64,000 nucleotides of DNA from Cymbidium sinense (GCA_021442155.1 CM038221.1:42975648-43039647), one strand, 5' to 3'; positions 35,526-49,600 are shown, counted from the stretch's first letter. A program made the numbers and translations. Notes: a model not told the origin generated them from the letters alone.

Positions 35526-38085
35526 GTTTAAAATGAGTTCAGCAGTTGTCGTTGGCCTTCATCCATTGCTAGTCACCACCTCCACCACCAGAATGCTTGT
35601 TATTTGCTCGCCGCTTAGCCATTATAGTCGTTGTTCATCATCATGTCTTGTTTGTCACTATTGGTGATGCTTGTCACCTGCATGTCATCTACATCATTAG
35701 CCGTCATCTACGGTCATCACCGCTCACCCCTCATCGATTGCTATCTTTCTCTCTTAACCATCATTTTCATTATAAACAATCTTATATTTCTTTGCTTAAC
35801 CAAACAAAAAAGTAAACTCCATTGATCGAATCTTAAACCAAATGATTTAAAGTATTTTAAATATATTAGTTTTATTTTAGACTGATTATTTTATATTACA
35901 TATCAAATATAGCTAACTAATTAGTCCCTTGAACTAAATATTATAATTATAACTTTTTATTTTTAGCCTTTTTTATTGAGTGAGCATTTGAATTTGATTT
36001 GTTGCGATTCTAATTTTTTTTCAAGTAATTTGTATTTGTATTTTTTAATAGCTTTCATGTCAATATCTCATCTATCGAGTAAAAAAAAAGAATTTATTGT
36101 CATTATTTTTTCATTTTAAATGTTGAGCAATAAATAGTTGCCTTAAATATATGATATTAGGCATTCAAACTTCAGTTTAATTGTAAATGTAAGTAACACT
36201 CATAGAGAGTGCTCAAAATTTTAATTCTAAGTGTTAAATAATATTTTGAGCATAATTACAAACAATTCAAATTAATATTTATAATATACCATATATGGTA
36301 TTAATATGTCAAAAAAAAAAAAAAAAAAAAATCCATCCATCAAGTTTAAATCTTGATGAAATTCTTGAATGAATATTTTTTGAAAGTAAATTTATGACTA
36401 TCTAAACTTTGATTTCAATATATATAGTTAAATTCAATATCTCAATGAGAAATTTAGTGGCACCAAAAGTAATCATATCTAATTTCAAAAAAGCCCAAAT
36501 CTAGTAATTAAAATGTGATTAAAAATTTTAAAATATTAATTGAAGGGTTATATGATATTTGAAGCATGCATGTTTATAGTTAAATTGATCATCTTAATTA
36601 GAAGAATTAATTTAGTTCATGATCATTCAATTTCGAATCATTAAGACACTTAAATATTAAATGAGCAGCCTGTGATAAAAATAATAATATTGGTAATCCA
36701 AAAAAATATTTTCAATTTTTTGACAAAATAATCAAAATGTCACTCTCAAAAACTATAACTAGATTCTCTTTCTCATCAAGAAATGTATTTGAACTTAAAA
36801 TTGGATAACTTTAAAACTTTGCTTGACTTTAACACCAATAATCACCATTAGCAATCGTCATCATTTGACTACCATCATACAAACACCTTCATAAATCCAC
36901 TGTCATTTGAATGCCATCTCCCAACAGTTATATTATCTCCACCATAGTCATGGAAAGATCGAGCTAGTGTTATGTTATGAACTTTATAATCTTATCTTCT
37001 TCAATTATTTTGTTTAGGTCTAAGTGTGATTTTGTCATTTTAGGAGTTTTAGCATAAAATTTGTGTCCCTTATGCTCTTTTCATTTCTCTCTTTGCATGT
37101 GGGATTTTTAAGGCAAAGTTAAAATGTAAAATTTTCACTCTATTATTATGAATTTTTAAGCATGAAATAGATATAATGATATAACATGATAAGACATGAT
37201 GGATATGATATATATGATATGAGCTAATATTATAATATAATGAAATTAGGTTAAAAATTTATGCTTTAATGTATCATAGTTAAGCATTGTCACCAATCAT
37301 AATTAATAGTTTTAGTTTGTTTATGCTTAAAGCCAATTAATAGTGTCAATTTTCAAATTAAATTTCATTATTTTATGCAGTTAATTTTAGCTTAGTGATT
37401 GAAAGATTTAGCTCTCATCTCAAGATCCACGAAGCATCTAAAAAAATACATTTTATTTTTTAATATTAGTATTTTACAAAGTTTAAGAAGGTCTATCAAC
37501 ATCACCATCAAGAAAGATCAATGGGTTGTTTAGATTTGAAATAAGTAATATAATCTCTTAATTATTATTTTATAATTTATAAAATACATCAAAACCTTCT
37601 AATTAATAAATTCTTTTTCATGTTTAAAGTATATCCTAACTTGTTAAGTAATCTCTAATTGTTGTGATTTTTTTTTGTAACTTTGTGACCTAATTCTAAG
37701 GTTGTAACAATGTCTTTTTATATAAATTCTATGAAACTTTTCTTAAGAAAAGATTCATACATTTTTTTTTAAAGAACAAGTCTAATTATGGATAGAAATT
37801 TATTATCAAATAGAAAAAAAGAATGATGCATAAAATTTCTTTCATTATTAGAGACTTGCTTTTGTTGAAGCATAAAGTTGATTAAAAGAATTCACATGCT
37901 ATTTTTTTTCTTGGTTTAAACAAGCTATAATCATTATCAAAAGAATGTTGCTCTTAGGCACAATGAAGGAGTTTTCTATAGCATCATATTTTTTATGTAG
38001 ATGAATAAAATTGGATTTTAATATGATTTAAAAATAGATTATAATGCAACATCATATTATTTACAATGTAGCTATAATAAAGCAG
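35526..38085. other. Gene-free stretch with trinucleotide-rich island and poly-A
   Basis: Bases 35535-35760 repeat the cat/cac/cgt-rich island style seen at 2830-2940 and 31765-31850. The two short plus-strand frames there (35597-35825) are low-complexity. A poly-A run lies at 36310-36331. The remainder is A+T-rich and shows no gene or element ends I can support. Confidence 0.45.
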
Positions 38086-38089
38086 CTCC

Positions 38090-38275
38090 AGTGACAACTA
38101 AGATTAGAGAGAGTTTCTTTAGATGGTTTGACGCATACAAATCCGTCGTCTGATGACTCAGTTAGGAGATTAGAATTGTATCAAGAGAGAACTATTCACG
38201 GAGATGAATGATTCATATAGCCTGCCCCACGTAGTGGGATAAAAGCTTGTTGTTGTTGTTGTAGTTATAATAAAG
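38090..38275 (+). mobile_element. 3' tail of an RTE-type LINE
   Basis: The segment ends 'cctgccccacgtagtgggataaaagc' followed by a (TTG)n tail (ttgttgttgttgtag). Plant RTE/BovB-like LINEs characteristically end their reverse-transcriptase frame with a G-F/L-W-D-K/R motif (here the gtgggataaaagc core) running into a TTG repeat tail. The upstream part, with 'ttagatggtttgacgcata' and 'agactattcacgg'-like sequence, fits the last part of the element. It is 5'-truncated, as most LINE insertions are. Confidence 0.7.
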
Positions 38276-38599
38276 CAATTACAACCTAACACTCTATAAG
38301 AGATTTAACATAATAGCACAATAACTACAACTCAACAATAATACATAAATTTTAAATCAATTATGCCAGAAATTTTGAATTTCACATGAAATATAAGCCA
38401 GACAGAAATTTCCCCTATTGGATTTTCATGTGATGATTCATATCAAACAGAGTGATGAAAAATCCATCAAAACTTATATGACAAAATTAAATGACCTCAC
38501 ATATTTTCTTATTTTTACACCTATAATAATGCTAGACAACATATCTATTTCAAAGTTTTTGACTATCATGGGATCACAATAACTATACAAAAAAGATAA

Positions 38600-41500
38600 T
38601 AATATTAGAAAATAAAGTTTCAATGAAATATTTATTTAATAATTTGAAAACATTAACATTAAACACAAATGCTCAATGACTAAATTATACATAAACAATA
38701 ATAAGATACAAAAAAAAACTAGAAGTACAAATATAAAAACTAATTTTTGTAGGTCTCCTCATCATCATCCTCCTCCTACTGCTCCTCCGCCACTGCCTCT
38801 TTTTCTTTACGTCTATTTTGATCCATCTTTTTATATTTTCTTCCATGGTAGCCATTCAAGGTTCCATCAGAACAATCAATTGAGCCTCCTTGTCCCAAGT
38901 AAATGCAATGACATAGTGACACTCTTTCTAACCAACTCATCGATTTAATTAGTACTTGGTCTAGAAAAGGAATGATGTGCATCGTATGTTAAACCCTGCA
39001 AACTTAAGTAGTATAATCTTCAATTTTTTTTACCTCCAACATTATTCCTTCATATGTTAAGCTCCAACTGCTCATACTATCCACTTGAACCTCTTGTACC
39101 AATAAAAATTTGACTCTATAACTCCTTCGACCTTATGTACTCATCCTACAAAATATTATGATATTATTTAAATATAATACATTTTCAACAGAATTAAAAT
39201 TCAAAAATAAATATTTAGTTTATGTAAGCACTTTATGTCCTGACATCAATGCACCATTAGATCATCTAGTGCTAATGTGTTATACTATGTAATTTTGTAG
39301 CTGTTGGCTCTATTCCAAGTGCTTATTTTTGTAGACATGTCAATAAAGTTAGTAAATTGTGCTTGTAACTTCATTTAATATTAGTAGCCAATGATTTATC
39401 AGTCTTCTCCTATACTCAGTGTGAGGAATTAAACTTCTATTATGTAGAGAGATTCACATGCCCCCACAAATCAGATGACTAATTTTATTTAACATACCAC
39501 TTTTATGAACGTAGTATGGAGAGGTCAAGCTCTATATAGCTTATCCCAGGTTTCCTCTTCAATCCAAAGGGTCTCTGTCTGGACTTGCCAACATTTGAAT
39601 TTATTGCAGGAGTTCATGAATTATTTGAACTCAATATTAAAATTTACACATTCGAATAAACATCATATCCAAGCTATAACCAAATATTAAATATTATTAG
39701 ATGAACAATCTTTTAAACTTCATCATAGTTAAGAAGAACATTGATTGTCGTTGCCCTGAGCACTTTATCATTCAAATATCTTGAAAAAGTGTTTCTACTT
39801 AATGCTTTTTTGAAATGTAGAATACATATTTTATGAAGCTCGAAAGTCTTCGACATCATCCTTTTATGCATGTGGCTCAAAGTAGTAAGAACAAAAATCA
39901 ATAGTATCATGAGCCAAATAAGCTTAATATATTGAAACTTCTAGATGTGCTTTATTCTTCATAGTTCTATTGAGTTTATTCAAAAATTTGTAGTGGCTCT
40001 ATAAATTAAGTGTGACTAAAAAGATAATGAATTAATATTAATAATGATTAGATATATAACTCTTAAAATAGTACATCTAAAGAAACTGCATTGGATCTCC
40101 AACCCTAGCTACATAAAATAGATGTATTGGTAGGTTATCCATTGAGTTAGGAAATGTAGGGAAGAATATGCTCTCAAGCTTGCATAGATAAGTGGAATGT
40201 TAATTTCAACTTGCTTTAGAGCATCCTAATTTAAACAAGGTGAACATAGTTCTTTAAAGAATACACTAAGCTCAATCTAAGTATTCAATATTTGATTTGG
40301 TAAAACACTAAATGCAATAGACAATAAAAACTACAAGAAAATATAACAGGCATTACTTTTAATTCCAAATATCTTCATTGTCTTCAAGTCAATACATTTA
40401 CTCAAGTTAAATGCATACTCCTTTAGTAACTTCAATGATTGTGCCCACACACAAACTGTTCTTCATTGATCTAACATGAGATGGTAATTAGCTTTAGGTT
40501 TCAAAACTTTACCATATGCAGTCTCTTTTAGCTCTAGCTCTCTTCAATAAGATAAATCCTATTAAATGCTTTTTTCCACCTATGATTTGCACCATAACCT
40601 GGATGCCAATTATTAATAAATAGTGGGCAATTATTGTTGGAATTAAACTAATAATTTACTAAGATAATTCATCATGAATATTCATATATTGTGTAAATTA
40701 TGAAAAATGAGAAAGAAATTCATGTGTTGCATCAATTATAAAATAATGACTAAATAATCTAGGCCCAACATGACATAAGTTTCTAAATTTTTTGCTTGTG
40801 AATATTCATTATAACTTACTAAAGCTTATAAGTAGCTCACATGCAATGATCCTTCACAAGAAGGTCTTAATTGTTTCGTAGCTTTTAAACTATTTGAGAT
40901 TTTTTTGTGTCTATGAATCAGTTTAGCATAAGGCTAGTCAGTGAGATTAAGGAAGAATGAGATGGGAGAGGTCGGACAGGGAGTGTGAATGGAGAGTGCC
41001 ATGAGAAATAGAGGGTTGGTTGGCAAATGTAATTAAGTACATAATGTCTGGATTAGGCTGTTGTGAATAAATTTTTTTTGGATTATAAAGAAATCCAATC
41101 AAAGCCATGAATACAAAATATATAACATACTATGTTTAAATTCTAATTTCAAATTTTGCATAATTTTAATCCTAAATATGAGAGATATGTTTGAAACAGT
41201 ATGCTGATCGATCTAGCTGTAACTTTATGAAATTCTAATTTTGATCTTTTAACTTCTATTAAAAACTTCACCATATTAGCATATAATCACCTAATTATAT
41301 TTTTTTATAGAATCGTAGAACTCCAACATCTAAAAGTAATTATAAAATACATCACCCAAAAATCTCAAATTAAGACTTCAACAAAAATATAAAGCCTAAG
41401 CAAAATAATCAAAGATCTAAGTCCAAACAAAAAGATAGTGTGAGATATATGAGTTCGAAATAAATTTCAACAATATCTATAAATTAAAAATATTATAAAA

Positions 41501-41869
41501 ACTTTAAATCTACATTTCACCAAAATAAATGAATAAAATAAAAAATAAATAGTTATAAAAGCAAGAGAAAGTAGTTTACCTTTGATTATATGGAGAAATC
41601 AAACAAAATAGACACATTTTGGAGGAGATTTTTAAGCTTTAGCATAGGTTTCATCAGCCCCCTAAATAGTAGATTTCTGAAAAAAAAAGCCCATTGAAAA
41701 ATTTTCAATGAATTTCTCATTGGAGGCAAGTTTCATACTGATGTTTTCTTCCGTGTAAATTTATGTCAGAATGATTTCTAACTAAAAATCTGTTAGTAAT
41801 TCCATTAGTTATTTTCAACGAAATAGTTCATCAAAAATTCCATTAGTAATAGTTGATTTTTCTATAGTG
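38600..41869 (-). mobile_element. CACTA (En/Spm) transposon remnant
   Basis: The right boundary reads ...ttttctatagtg at 41869, so the minus strand starts CACTATAGAAAAATCAAC, a CACTA-type terminus. Inside it, 41640-41860 holds several 'attccattagtaat' and 'ttcaacgaa' motifs in both orientations, the subterminal repeats typical of the superfamily. A decayed TNP2-like transposase lies on the minus strand (39840-40560). The opposite terminus was not found, so the left limit is only an estimate. Confidence 0.6.
39840..40560 (-). pseudogene. Decayed TNP2-like CACTA transposase
   Basis: On the minus strand, with stops and frame changes, the translated pieces follow the C-terminal part (DUF4218 region) of plant En/Spm TNP2 proteins. 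These are LSKCIDLKTMKIFGIKSNAC (about 40400-40340; family N-LKxxKIxGxKSHDCH), IELSVFFKELCS (about 40270), ALKQVEINIPLIYASL (about 40220-40170), LNRTMKNKAHLEVSIY (about 39975-39930) and YLAHDTIDFCSYYFEPHA (about 39915-39865). The order is correct. The catalytic-domain part further upstream was not recognised. It cannot make a working protein. Confidence 0.7.
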
Positions 41870-42240
41870 TAAAGAACTCGTCACTAAGCAAATATCACTC
41901 ACCTAATCTGCAAATCATGGACGAGTCCCTTATATAACCAACATAATAGATGTGTATTTTCTTTATATGTACTTTTTTATGTAACCACCTCCTGATCCTA
42001 TAAAAAAGGAAATTCTCAAGGAGGTGTGGATCTTCTTTCACTTATTTACTATTCTTGAGAGGGGGAGATAGGTTCTACTTTGACTCCTAACTTGCACTTC
42101 AATATTATGACAAAGTAGAATTTCTAGCATCTTCTTTCACTTTTTACATTATTTTTTTGTTTAATTTGTCCTACCTATTTGAACTCTGCTTCCCAAGTGT
42201 CTACTGGAAGGTCCTACATCTCTTAACAAATAAATTTAAA
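41870..42240 (+). mobile_element. LTR promoter fragment of a plus-strand retroelement
   Basis: A TATA-type promoter (ctataaaaaagg, 41998-42009) is followed by attctcaaggagg and a pyrimidine-rich leader, the pattern of a Ty3/gypsy LTR U3/R junction. A weak PBS-like site (gtgtctactggaagg, about 42196-42210) lies before the gag remnant. The left part of the LTR is missing, and the CACTA end abuts it at 41869. Confidence 0.45.
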
Positions 42241-42274
42241 TTCAACACTCTTTTAAATGCGGTTATCATGAAAG

Positions 42275-43573
42275 ATGCCAAGGATAAGAAGTCAGGTGTT
42301 TAATGAAGTTCGTCCATCACCACGAGACAACTCAGTAGACATGGGGGTAAATTCACAATAGTTTATTACACAACAAGATTTAAATGATATGGAGGATATG
42401 ATCACACTCATAGTCCAGATGGCTGTAGCGAGAGCAAAGAATGAAAATTTGAGGGTCAAGGGGAATTATCTAAGAAGTTGAGTATTGATGATGAGGCTTA
42501 TAAGGCAAGTGAGGAGGAAGTCACCAGAGGAGAATTGATGAATAATACTTTAACTTGAGCCCACCAGGAGGAGGTTGAATAATACTCTAACTTGAGGCCC
42601 CGGCACCCTACCACCAACCTTTCTCTTGCCCCATTGAAGTTCAAGATCCCACACTTGTAACCTTATAAAGATTACATTAAGCTCGCATACCATGTAGCTT
42701 ATTTTAAATTTATTGCATCGTTGTTAGACTTGGATGACATAATGAAGTGTCAATTGCTCATCACCACTTTTAAGAAGTCAACCTTTAAATGGTTCTCGTG
42801 TCTACCTATAAAAGTATCATTTCATATGCAGAATTTGAGAAAATGTTCTTCATGTAATTCACTAGTGTCCAAAAACTATTGAAGAGTTCATTGGTTCTTC
42901 TACAAATGAGATAAGAGGGAGACAAGCCTTTCAAGAAGTTCATTACTTTCTTTCAAAAAGAAATGTTAGAACTTAAGAATTTGGAGCCTGTAGTCACACG
43001 TGCCTCACTCACCTAGGGTCTCAAAGAAGGTGCATTCAAATACACTCTTGGACTTCAACAACCCAGAACACTAGCAGAGTTGATGGAGTTGGAAATTAGC
43101 CATATAAATGTAAAAGAATACAACAAAGTCATCCAATCACTAACGATGAGGGGACTCAACAAAGAGGTGGCCCTTGGAGCGATTCTTTGAGGATAGATTT
43201 TGAGTCTAAAAAACTACAAAGGGAGAAAACAACACATTCAACGAGAAGAAGCAATGATGTATAGGTGTAAATAAAAATCCATCTACTCGCAATGAATGCG
43301 ATGAATATTCCCAACTAACTACAATCACACCACTAAACGTGTTAAATAACCGAACTAATGGAGGTCGTTCAAAGTAAGGAATACTTTAAGCGACCACCAC
43401 TTTTGATGGCTGATGAAGTTTCCCATCAATCCAGTTATCATACATATTATCACGACCATAAACAAGACATTGATGAGTATCAACATTTGAAAAACTTGAT
43501 GGAAGAACTCATCAAAGTAGGAAAATTCAACAAGTTTGTGAGAGGACTAGAAAAGAAGATAATTCTAGAATAA
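42275..43573 (+). pseudogene. Decayed Ty3/gypsy gag
   Basis: Broken frames on the plus strand carry gag landmarks in order. An N-terminal segment starts at ATG 42275 (MPRIRSQVFNEVRPSPRDNS). The core follows with DLDDIMKCQLLITTFKKSTF and W-F-S-C-L-P (42725-42810). Then come GLKEGAFKYTLGLQQPRTLA and ELMELEISHIN (43015-43110). Last is an open frame of 71 codons (43358-43573) with YHTYYHDHKQDIDEYQHLKN and LIKVGKFNKFV. That last part is the classic TAT/Athila-type pattern in which a C-x-H-H-x-H-D-x-x-C-zinc-knuckle-like region precedes a G-x-L-x-x-F-V helix; its cysteines are lost. Internal stops and frame changes make it non-functional. No polymerase region follows. Confidence 0.75.
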
Positions 43574-44495
43574 AACCATGAACTGGCATCAGCTCACATG
43601 ACTTACATCGTGGGAATACAATCTTAAGAGAAGTTTTATTTTGAAAATTATTTATGTAGGGAAAATACTTTGATGATTTGAATAATTTAAACAAAAATTT
43701 CCATTTTTACTCACAAAATAGGTTTTGATACTCGCAAAAATATATTGCTCAAAATTCAAATATGCTAACTAAGAATTAAAACACGGTGTAAGAAAAATAC
43801 TTGTCAAGCTACTTATTGGACTAGGCATTTTGACTCGATAGATCACTGTGGTGTTTATTTTTTTGTTGTATGTATTTGTTTGAGAGGATACCACGTAGAT
43901 TCGTAGATGTACTCATTAAGATGATCGGGTACGATATTAAGGAATAGTATACTATATCAAGAGATAGAAGTCACTACCCTATAATGGATCTAATCATCTA
44001 ATGAGGACTCTTAAGGTATGATGAGTCTTTAGATATACTAGAGATTTTCCTCTACTTTTCATGGAAAAGTAAAGTAGGGTTTATTTAAACCAGGTTCATT
44101 AAGTTCCCTATGGAGGTAAGCCTCCATAGTTAATTACATCCTAAGGAAAATGAATCTCTTAAGAATACTCTCGATTAAAGTAGGAGATTTTTGTCTCCAA
44201 AGAATTCAAAGATAGGACTATCAAAGGATTAATTGTATTTTTGAAAATCAAGTTAGGGGAGATCAAAAGGGGAAGAGGTCTTATCGAAATCAAGGGAGAT
44301 GAGTAAGGAGTGCTCATGATACTAGGAAGCCTAGTGGGCACTCCAATCTATCCTATGGTTGGGTTTTATATATTTGAATTTGAGAGATTTATGTGTTTAA
44401 GTTGAATTTTTATTAGAAGTCTAGGACTTATAATTCCATAATACAAGATTATAGAAATGCCTTAAGAGATGAGAATTTATGCTTATAGCCCATAA
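43574..44495. other. Sequence between gag remnant and long repeat copy 1
   Basis: No gene is recognised. It may belong to the same retroelement as the gag remnant or be the left part of long repeat copy 1, whose sister copy 2 is cut at 53824 and so cannot show how far left the repeat originally extended. Confidence 0.4.
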
Positions 44496-46475
44496 AGGGA
44501 AATAACGACCTTAGATCCTAAATCTAGGGAGCTTTGGGAGGACCAAAATATAATCTAAATCTAAAGCAAAAATGGGTATATGGTTTACCTCTACAAGCGA
44601 GGATAAGCCACCCGACTGCTGGGCTTATTACTGCCTGGAGTGGCAGCCAGCTAACTCCTCATACACTTTAAATCCATATAGGCAAGTCATATGCTTTGCA
44701 AGATGGTTAGGCTGTTATTTACTTAGAAGAGAAACTAAGTCCTTAAACACACTCCCTTAGATACTAGATCATGAAGGGCATAAGTCATGACTTAAGTCTA
44801 ATGCAAATTTTATCAAGTTTTATTTGAATTTTAGACTTTTATTTTGACACAGGCTATAGGATTTTGTATGCTTAAATGCATGAGAAATTGATTGTGGGCT
44901 AAATCAAGAGAGAAAGAGGTGTTTTTCCATCAAATGCTCTTATAGGTTAAGCCTTTATTCTCTGGTATAGATGGAAACCCTCTCTTAGCAAGAGTGGAAG
45001 AATATGATATGCATGATATTATACATTCAATCATCCAGCTAAGGGGTTGCTAAAAATTTTATTATCTTGATTTAATTCCTAAGATTTTATGTGAGGTTAT
45101 GAATTATTTTAAAATTTTAGATATGAGTTATTTATGGGATAGAAAATTTATTTTTATCCCAGGAGCCTAATCGCATCCAGGCCACACAACAATCACCAAC
45201 CATAAAGAAACTATGAAGAGGCATGCTATTTCTAATGCACAAGCTAAATATCAAACAATTTTATAAAATGCATAAAAGAATAAAAGGCAGTGTGGTTGCA
45301 CCAAAAGAAGAAATGTGGGTAGCTAATCTCTACCCTTATACATCCTGGTATAATGAAAGAATAATTATAATTATAAAATGATAAGTGTTATGGGGCTCTT
45401 CATCCTTCATCCTCCATTCTTCACTCTTCATCTTTTATTTCTTCATTTTTTTATTTGCTTCATTTCTTTCTTTCTTTTGGCTTGAGTGGGATTTGATTTA
45501 CTCCAAAGGCATCACTTGGTATATAAGATGTGCTCTTATAATAAATGCTCATCCTTAATCTCCATAACACTTATTCTAATCTTAATGCAAAAATTACATT
45601 AAAAGGAAGGAAAGTAAATCAAGCTACACCTCCAAAACAAATATTAGCTAAACACACCATACAACCGAAGCAGTTATAGGAGTAATTTGGACTTAACACC
45701 TCACACATGGATAACCAAGTCCACCTATCTTAACTTGGGCTATGTTTAGGGGCTAAGCAACCTGCACAATGAAAAGCATTTATATTTTTATTACAATGGC
45801 CCCTTAAGCACAGCCCCATGCATAAAATATGATTAGGCTAATATCGACCTAACATTCATGCTATGCACATATCCAGTCTAAAATAATACATCACAAAACT
45901 GAACATTCATCAAACCATGCACCACTCTAACATAAAGCTAGAAATAGTAACTTAGCATAATGTACATGTGTTTAAGGTTTGTGTGGTATGTCCTAACTAG
46001 GCTTTAGAGTTATGATTTGCTAAATGTGAGAGATTTAATTTATAAAGGGTTGATTTCTCTTTAAGTGATTTAATTGATTTGAAGATTTTTTTAGTGTTTT
46101 CTTTTGTTTCATATAGCCTACACTTAGTAAATAAGTGTTATAAAGAGAAGAAAGAAAGGGAGAGTCTCTCTTTTATCCTTACCTTAAGTAATCTCTAGGG
46201 TAAATTGATTTATTATGTATTTTAATTAATCCTAAGTTTAGATTCACTCTAAATAGCCCTATTCAATGAGAAAGACATCTTAAGATTAATTGAAATGGAT
46301 TACTATCATAAAACACACCCTCATTTATTTCTTTCCACAATGTATATTATGCATATGAATAAATCCTAAGCATACCTATACATGCAATGTAAATCTTAGC
46401 ATACTTTGATGATAAATGCAAAGAAATGTATCTTTGAATTTGGATGTTTCATTTGTTGATTGAATTATGAATGCA

Positions 46476-46957
46476 TATTTTTATTATGTAGAAAAGAGGA
46501 ATTTTTCATCCATTAGCTAAACACACATTTATATGTATGAAAGTTTTAAGTGAGTAAGGTGCTATTATTTTATACACCAGGGGCGTAAGGTACAAGACCT
46601 ACTTAGGGCTACTTAAAGTCTCATAGCCCTAGGATGTCCAGACTAATATATCACTTTTCTTAGATACATGTAGATATATGAATAACTATGAAGATAAGAA
46701 AATCCATGCAAAAGGTTATGTTTGATTTATTTGATTTATGATTCTTTATTCATTAGCCACATCACACATGCATATGTATAAGAGTTTTAGTGAGTATGAC
46801 ACCATTATTTTCTACACTATGGGTGTTAAGTACAAGATCTACTTAGGGCTACTTAAAGTCTCGCAGTCTCGGGATGTCCAAACTAATATACCACTTTCTC
46901 AAATACATATGGATGTACAAAAAAGAAATATATGAATAGGGAATAATGCAAGGAATT
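46476..46957. repeat. Two-copy tandem duplication, unit about 241 bp
   Basis: The segment with 'ctacttagggctacttaaagt' at 46598 recurs at 46840, and the surrounding sequence is parallel over about 240 bases with scattered differences. It lies inside long repeat copy 1. Copy 2 does not obviously show it. Confidence 0.75.
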
Positions 46958-48629
46958 ATGTTTGATTTAGTTCATTTATGATTTACATGTGTAATATGAA
47001 ATTCCTCCTAAGCCTTAACATGAAAATTCATAGGAATAGATTTAAGCAAGTGTTATGTTCTTTTCAAATGAACTATACACTTGCAAATCCTATGTGAACC
47101 CATATTAAGAGAAGGAAAAAGGATTTCACGGCACACATATTATACTATCAACAATACAAGCTAATAAATATTTATAATTAGTATCACTTCATTTTTAATA
47201 ATTAATTTATAAGTTTTGAAAATAGTTTTTTTGATTTAATAGTGATAATAGACACTCATATCTGATTTAAGTCAACACATGCAATTTGACATAAAAGAAA
47301 ATATTTCATTCAATTAATTTTAAAGGAATGAATGCACGATTTTATATGACAAGCAATATTTAGCATGACTGGAAAGAAATAAAGGAATGTAAGCACATAA
47401 TTTCATTCATCCCAATTAATTTCTAAGGACAATCAAATTAAATAAGACTATTTAAAATGAATCAAAATTTTTTAAAGATATTTTTATATTTGAGTTTGAT
47501 TTGAATTAAGAAATATGAGAAAAATTTGCTAATCCTAACTCATTTCCCCATGTGTGAATTAGTTTGGTTTAATGAAGGGTACTTAAGTTGATTTTATATT
47601 TTGATTAGGTTAAGGTATGAATTAAATGAATTAATTATCCCTTACCTATATCACCTTAAGTTAATTAACTAATTAACAATAAGCCAACATGATATGCAAC
47701 CACATGAAAAGTAAATTTGCAATATTCCTAAGAAATGAAAGGGGCCTAATGCAATTACTTTATGATTAATAGTTAATTAAGCTTAAGAGATCTCACTTTA
47801 TGATTTTCTCACACATGTGAGCTAATCATAATTTTATTATCTCTCACTTTGGGTTATTGAACACCCAAAGTGCTACCCAAAAGTAAATTAGGGTTGTTTA
47901 GATGTGAAGGAAATTTTAATTAAGTAATTAAGTTCATTAATCCATTTTTTTTATTAAGCATAACATCACCAATTAAGGAAATGAAATGGACTAAAGGAAA
48001 GAGATCAAGAAAGTGGCATTGATCTCAATCCCTAAGCCCTTCACTTAATAACTTAGGCTCTGATCTTTATATTTAAGCTTAAATAATTAATTAAGCTACT
48101 AATTACCTCATTAATCCTTAATAAGATTAATTTCAAAAAGTGAAGAGAACTTAGGAAGTGGATTAAAAAAATATCTTAATCACATTCCCTAAGCTCCCTT
48201 ACTGTTCAACATAGGTAATTAAGTTTAAATAATTAATCAAAGCACTGTTTATTTACTAATCCTCATTAATTAAATTAAAAGAGTGATTGAGCCTTAATCA
48301 AGTGATTTTACTAATTAAGCCACCAATAAAATCTCAGAAAATTAGGGGAGGCACATGTCATCTCCCTAAATACCCACATAAAGTTTGAGATCAATTGGGT
48401 GATTAATTAAGGAGTAATTAAGCTAATTTAATTTTTAATGAAATCCTAATTAAGCCAAAATCAATATTAAAAAATAATTAATAATAATTTTCCTAGATTC
48501 TACTTTAAAATACCTTTAAAATGATCCTAAGTTTATATTTTTTTAAAATTTTTTACAATTAGTTATGATTTTAGGAAGTTTTAGTACTAAAAACTAATTA
48601 AATAACCCTAATTAAACCCTTAATCCCAT

Positions 48630-49600
48630 CGGGCCACGTGGCTGCTGACGCGATGCGCTTTCTACATGGTGCGATGAGATTGGTTATTTAAGTTGTCACA
48701 TCTATGTGCTGACTCAGTGGTGACGAACGCACTTTCCCTGTGGGCCGTCCGATCTAAGATTAGACGGTTAGGATTAAACTAGTAATTTAAGCTAAGAATT
48801 ATAGCTGATCTAACGTGATTTAATCACGACGTCCATTCAATCGCGGCCATAATCCTTCTCCGTGACACGAAGACTGTCTTTCCGTTCAATCGAGCTCACC
48901 CTCATTGGGATCAAATGATCCCACACCTTCGGAAGGAGGGGGGATGCATATCCAATGATCAAAATTGCATGGGATGACAATTTCGTTTGAAAAAGACCAA
49001 CTAAAAATTGCCTATAGCTATGGTTTAGAACAATTACCTCGCTAGAGGCTATCACTGGCGCTTCCAATGATGGAGGTAGCTTCAACTAGTAGACACAAAG
49101 CCCTGTTGAAGGAATCCAATCTTGATTTGAAGTGAGTTGCTTGGTTGACCAAGCTCCTCTTCAATGGCGGGTCTTGCAGTGCAGAAGCTTGGGAAATGGT
49201 TGGTTGAGCTTCGATGATGTGGTGTGAGGGTGTAAGGAATTTGGGTTTGGTGAAATGAGGAGGGAGTATTGCTTGAGGGAAGGGTGTCCTGTTTCGGCTT
49301 GCTCACGGGAATGGTGATGGCCGAATGGAGAAGGCTTGGTGATCCTTGGATTTGCTTTGAGGGAGTTCGGAATGTGCTTAGGGACTTACACGAGCTGATT
49401 GTCTGTCAAATTGGATTTGAATTGAGGGGGTATACCCCTCAATTTGCCATCATTGATGGACAAGAGTGTGCACACGTTTGGCCTTGGTTTGCCATTGTTC
49501 GGCCACCAGAGTTGTCTCCATCATGGTTAGGCCGCACGCTAGGGATGGGATGAGTCATGGGGTGCTGCCATGGAGCCATTGTGCCAAGTTCCCATAAGTT
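48630..49600. other. CG-rich zone of copy 1
   Basis: This zone has far more CG dinucleotides and higher G+C than its surroundings (cacgtggctgctgacgcgat, gtccgatctaagattagacg). Open frames on both strands (48837-49306 minus, 49269-49553 plus) show no recognisable domain. The matching zone in copy 2 begins at about 58290. It may be the promoter-bearing part of the element; that is inference. Confidence 0.4.

Noticed and set aside
43358..43573. Apparent small plus-strand gene of 71 codons
   Set aside because: It is the C-terminal part of a decayed retroelement gag, not an independent host gene.
48837..49553. Divergent short frames suggesting a gene pair
   Set aside because: They lie in the CG-rich zone of a long repeat, show no recognisable domain, and have no matching frame in the sister copy.
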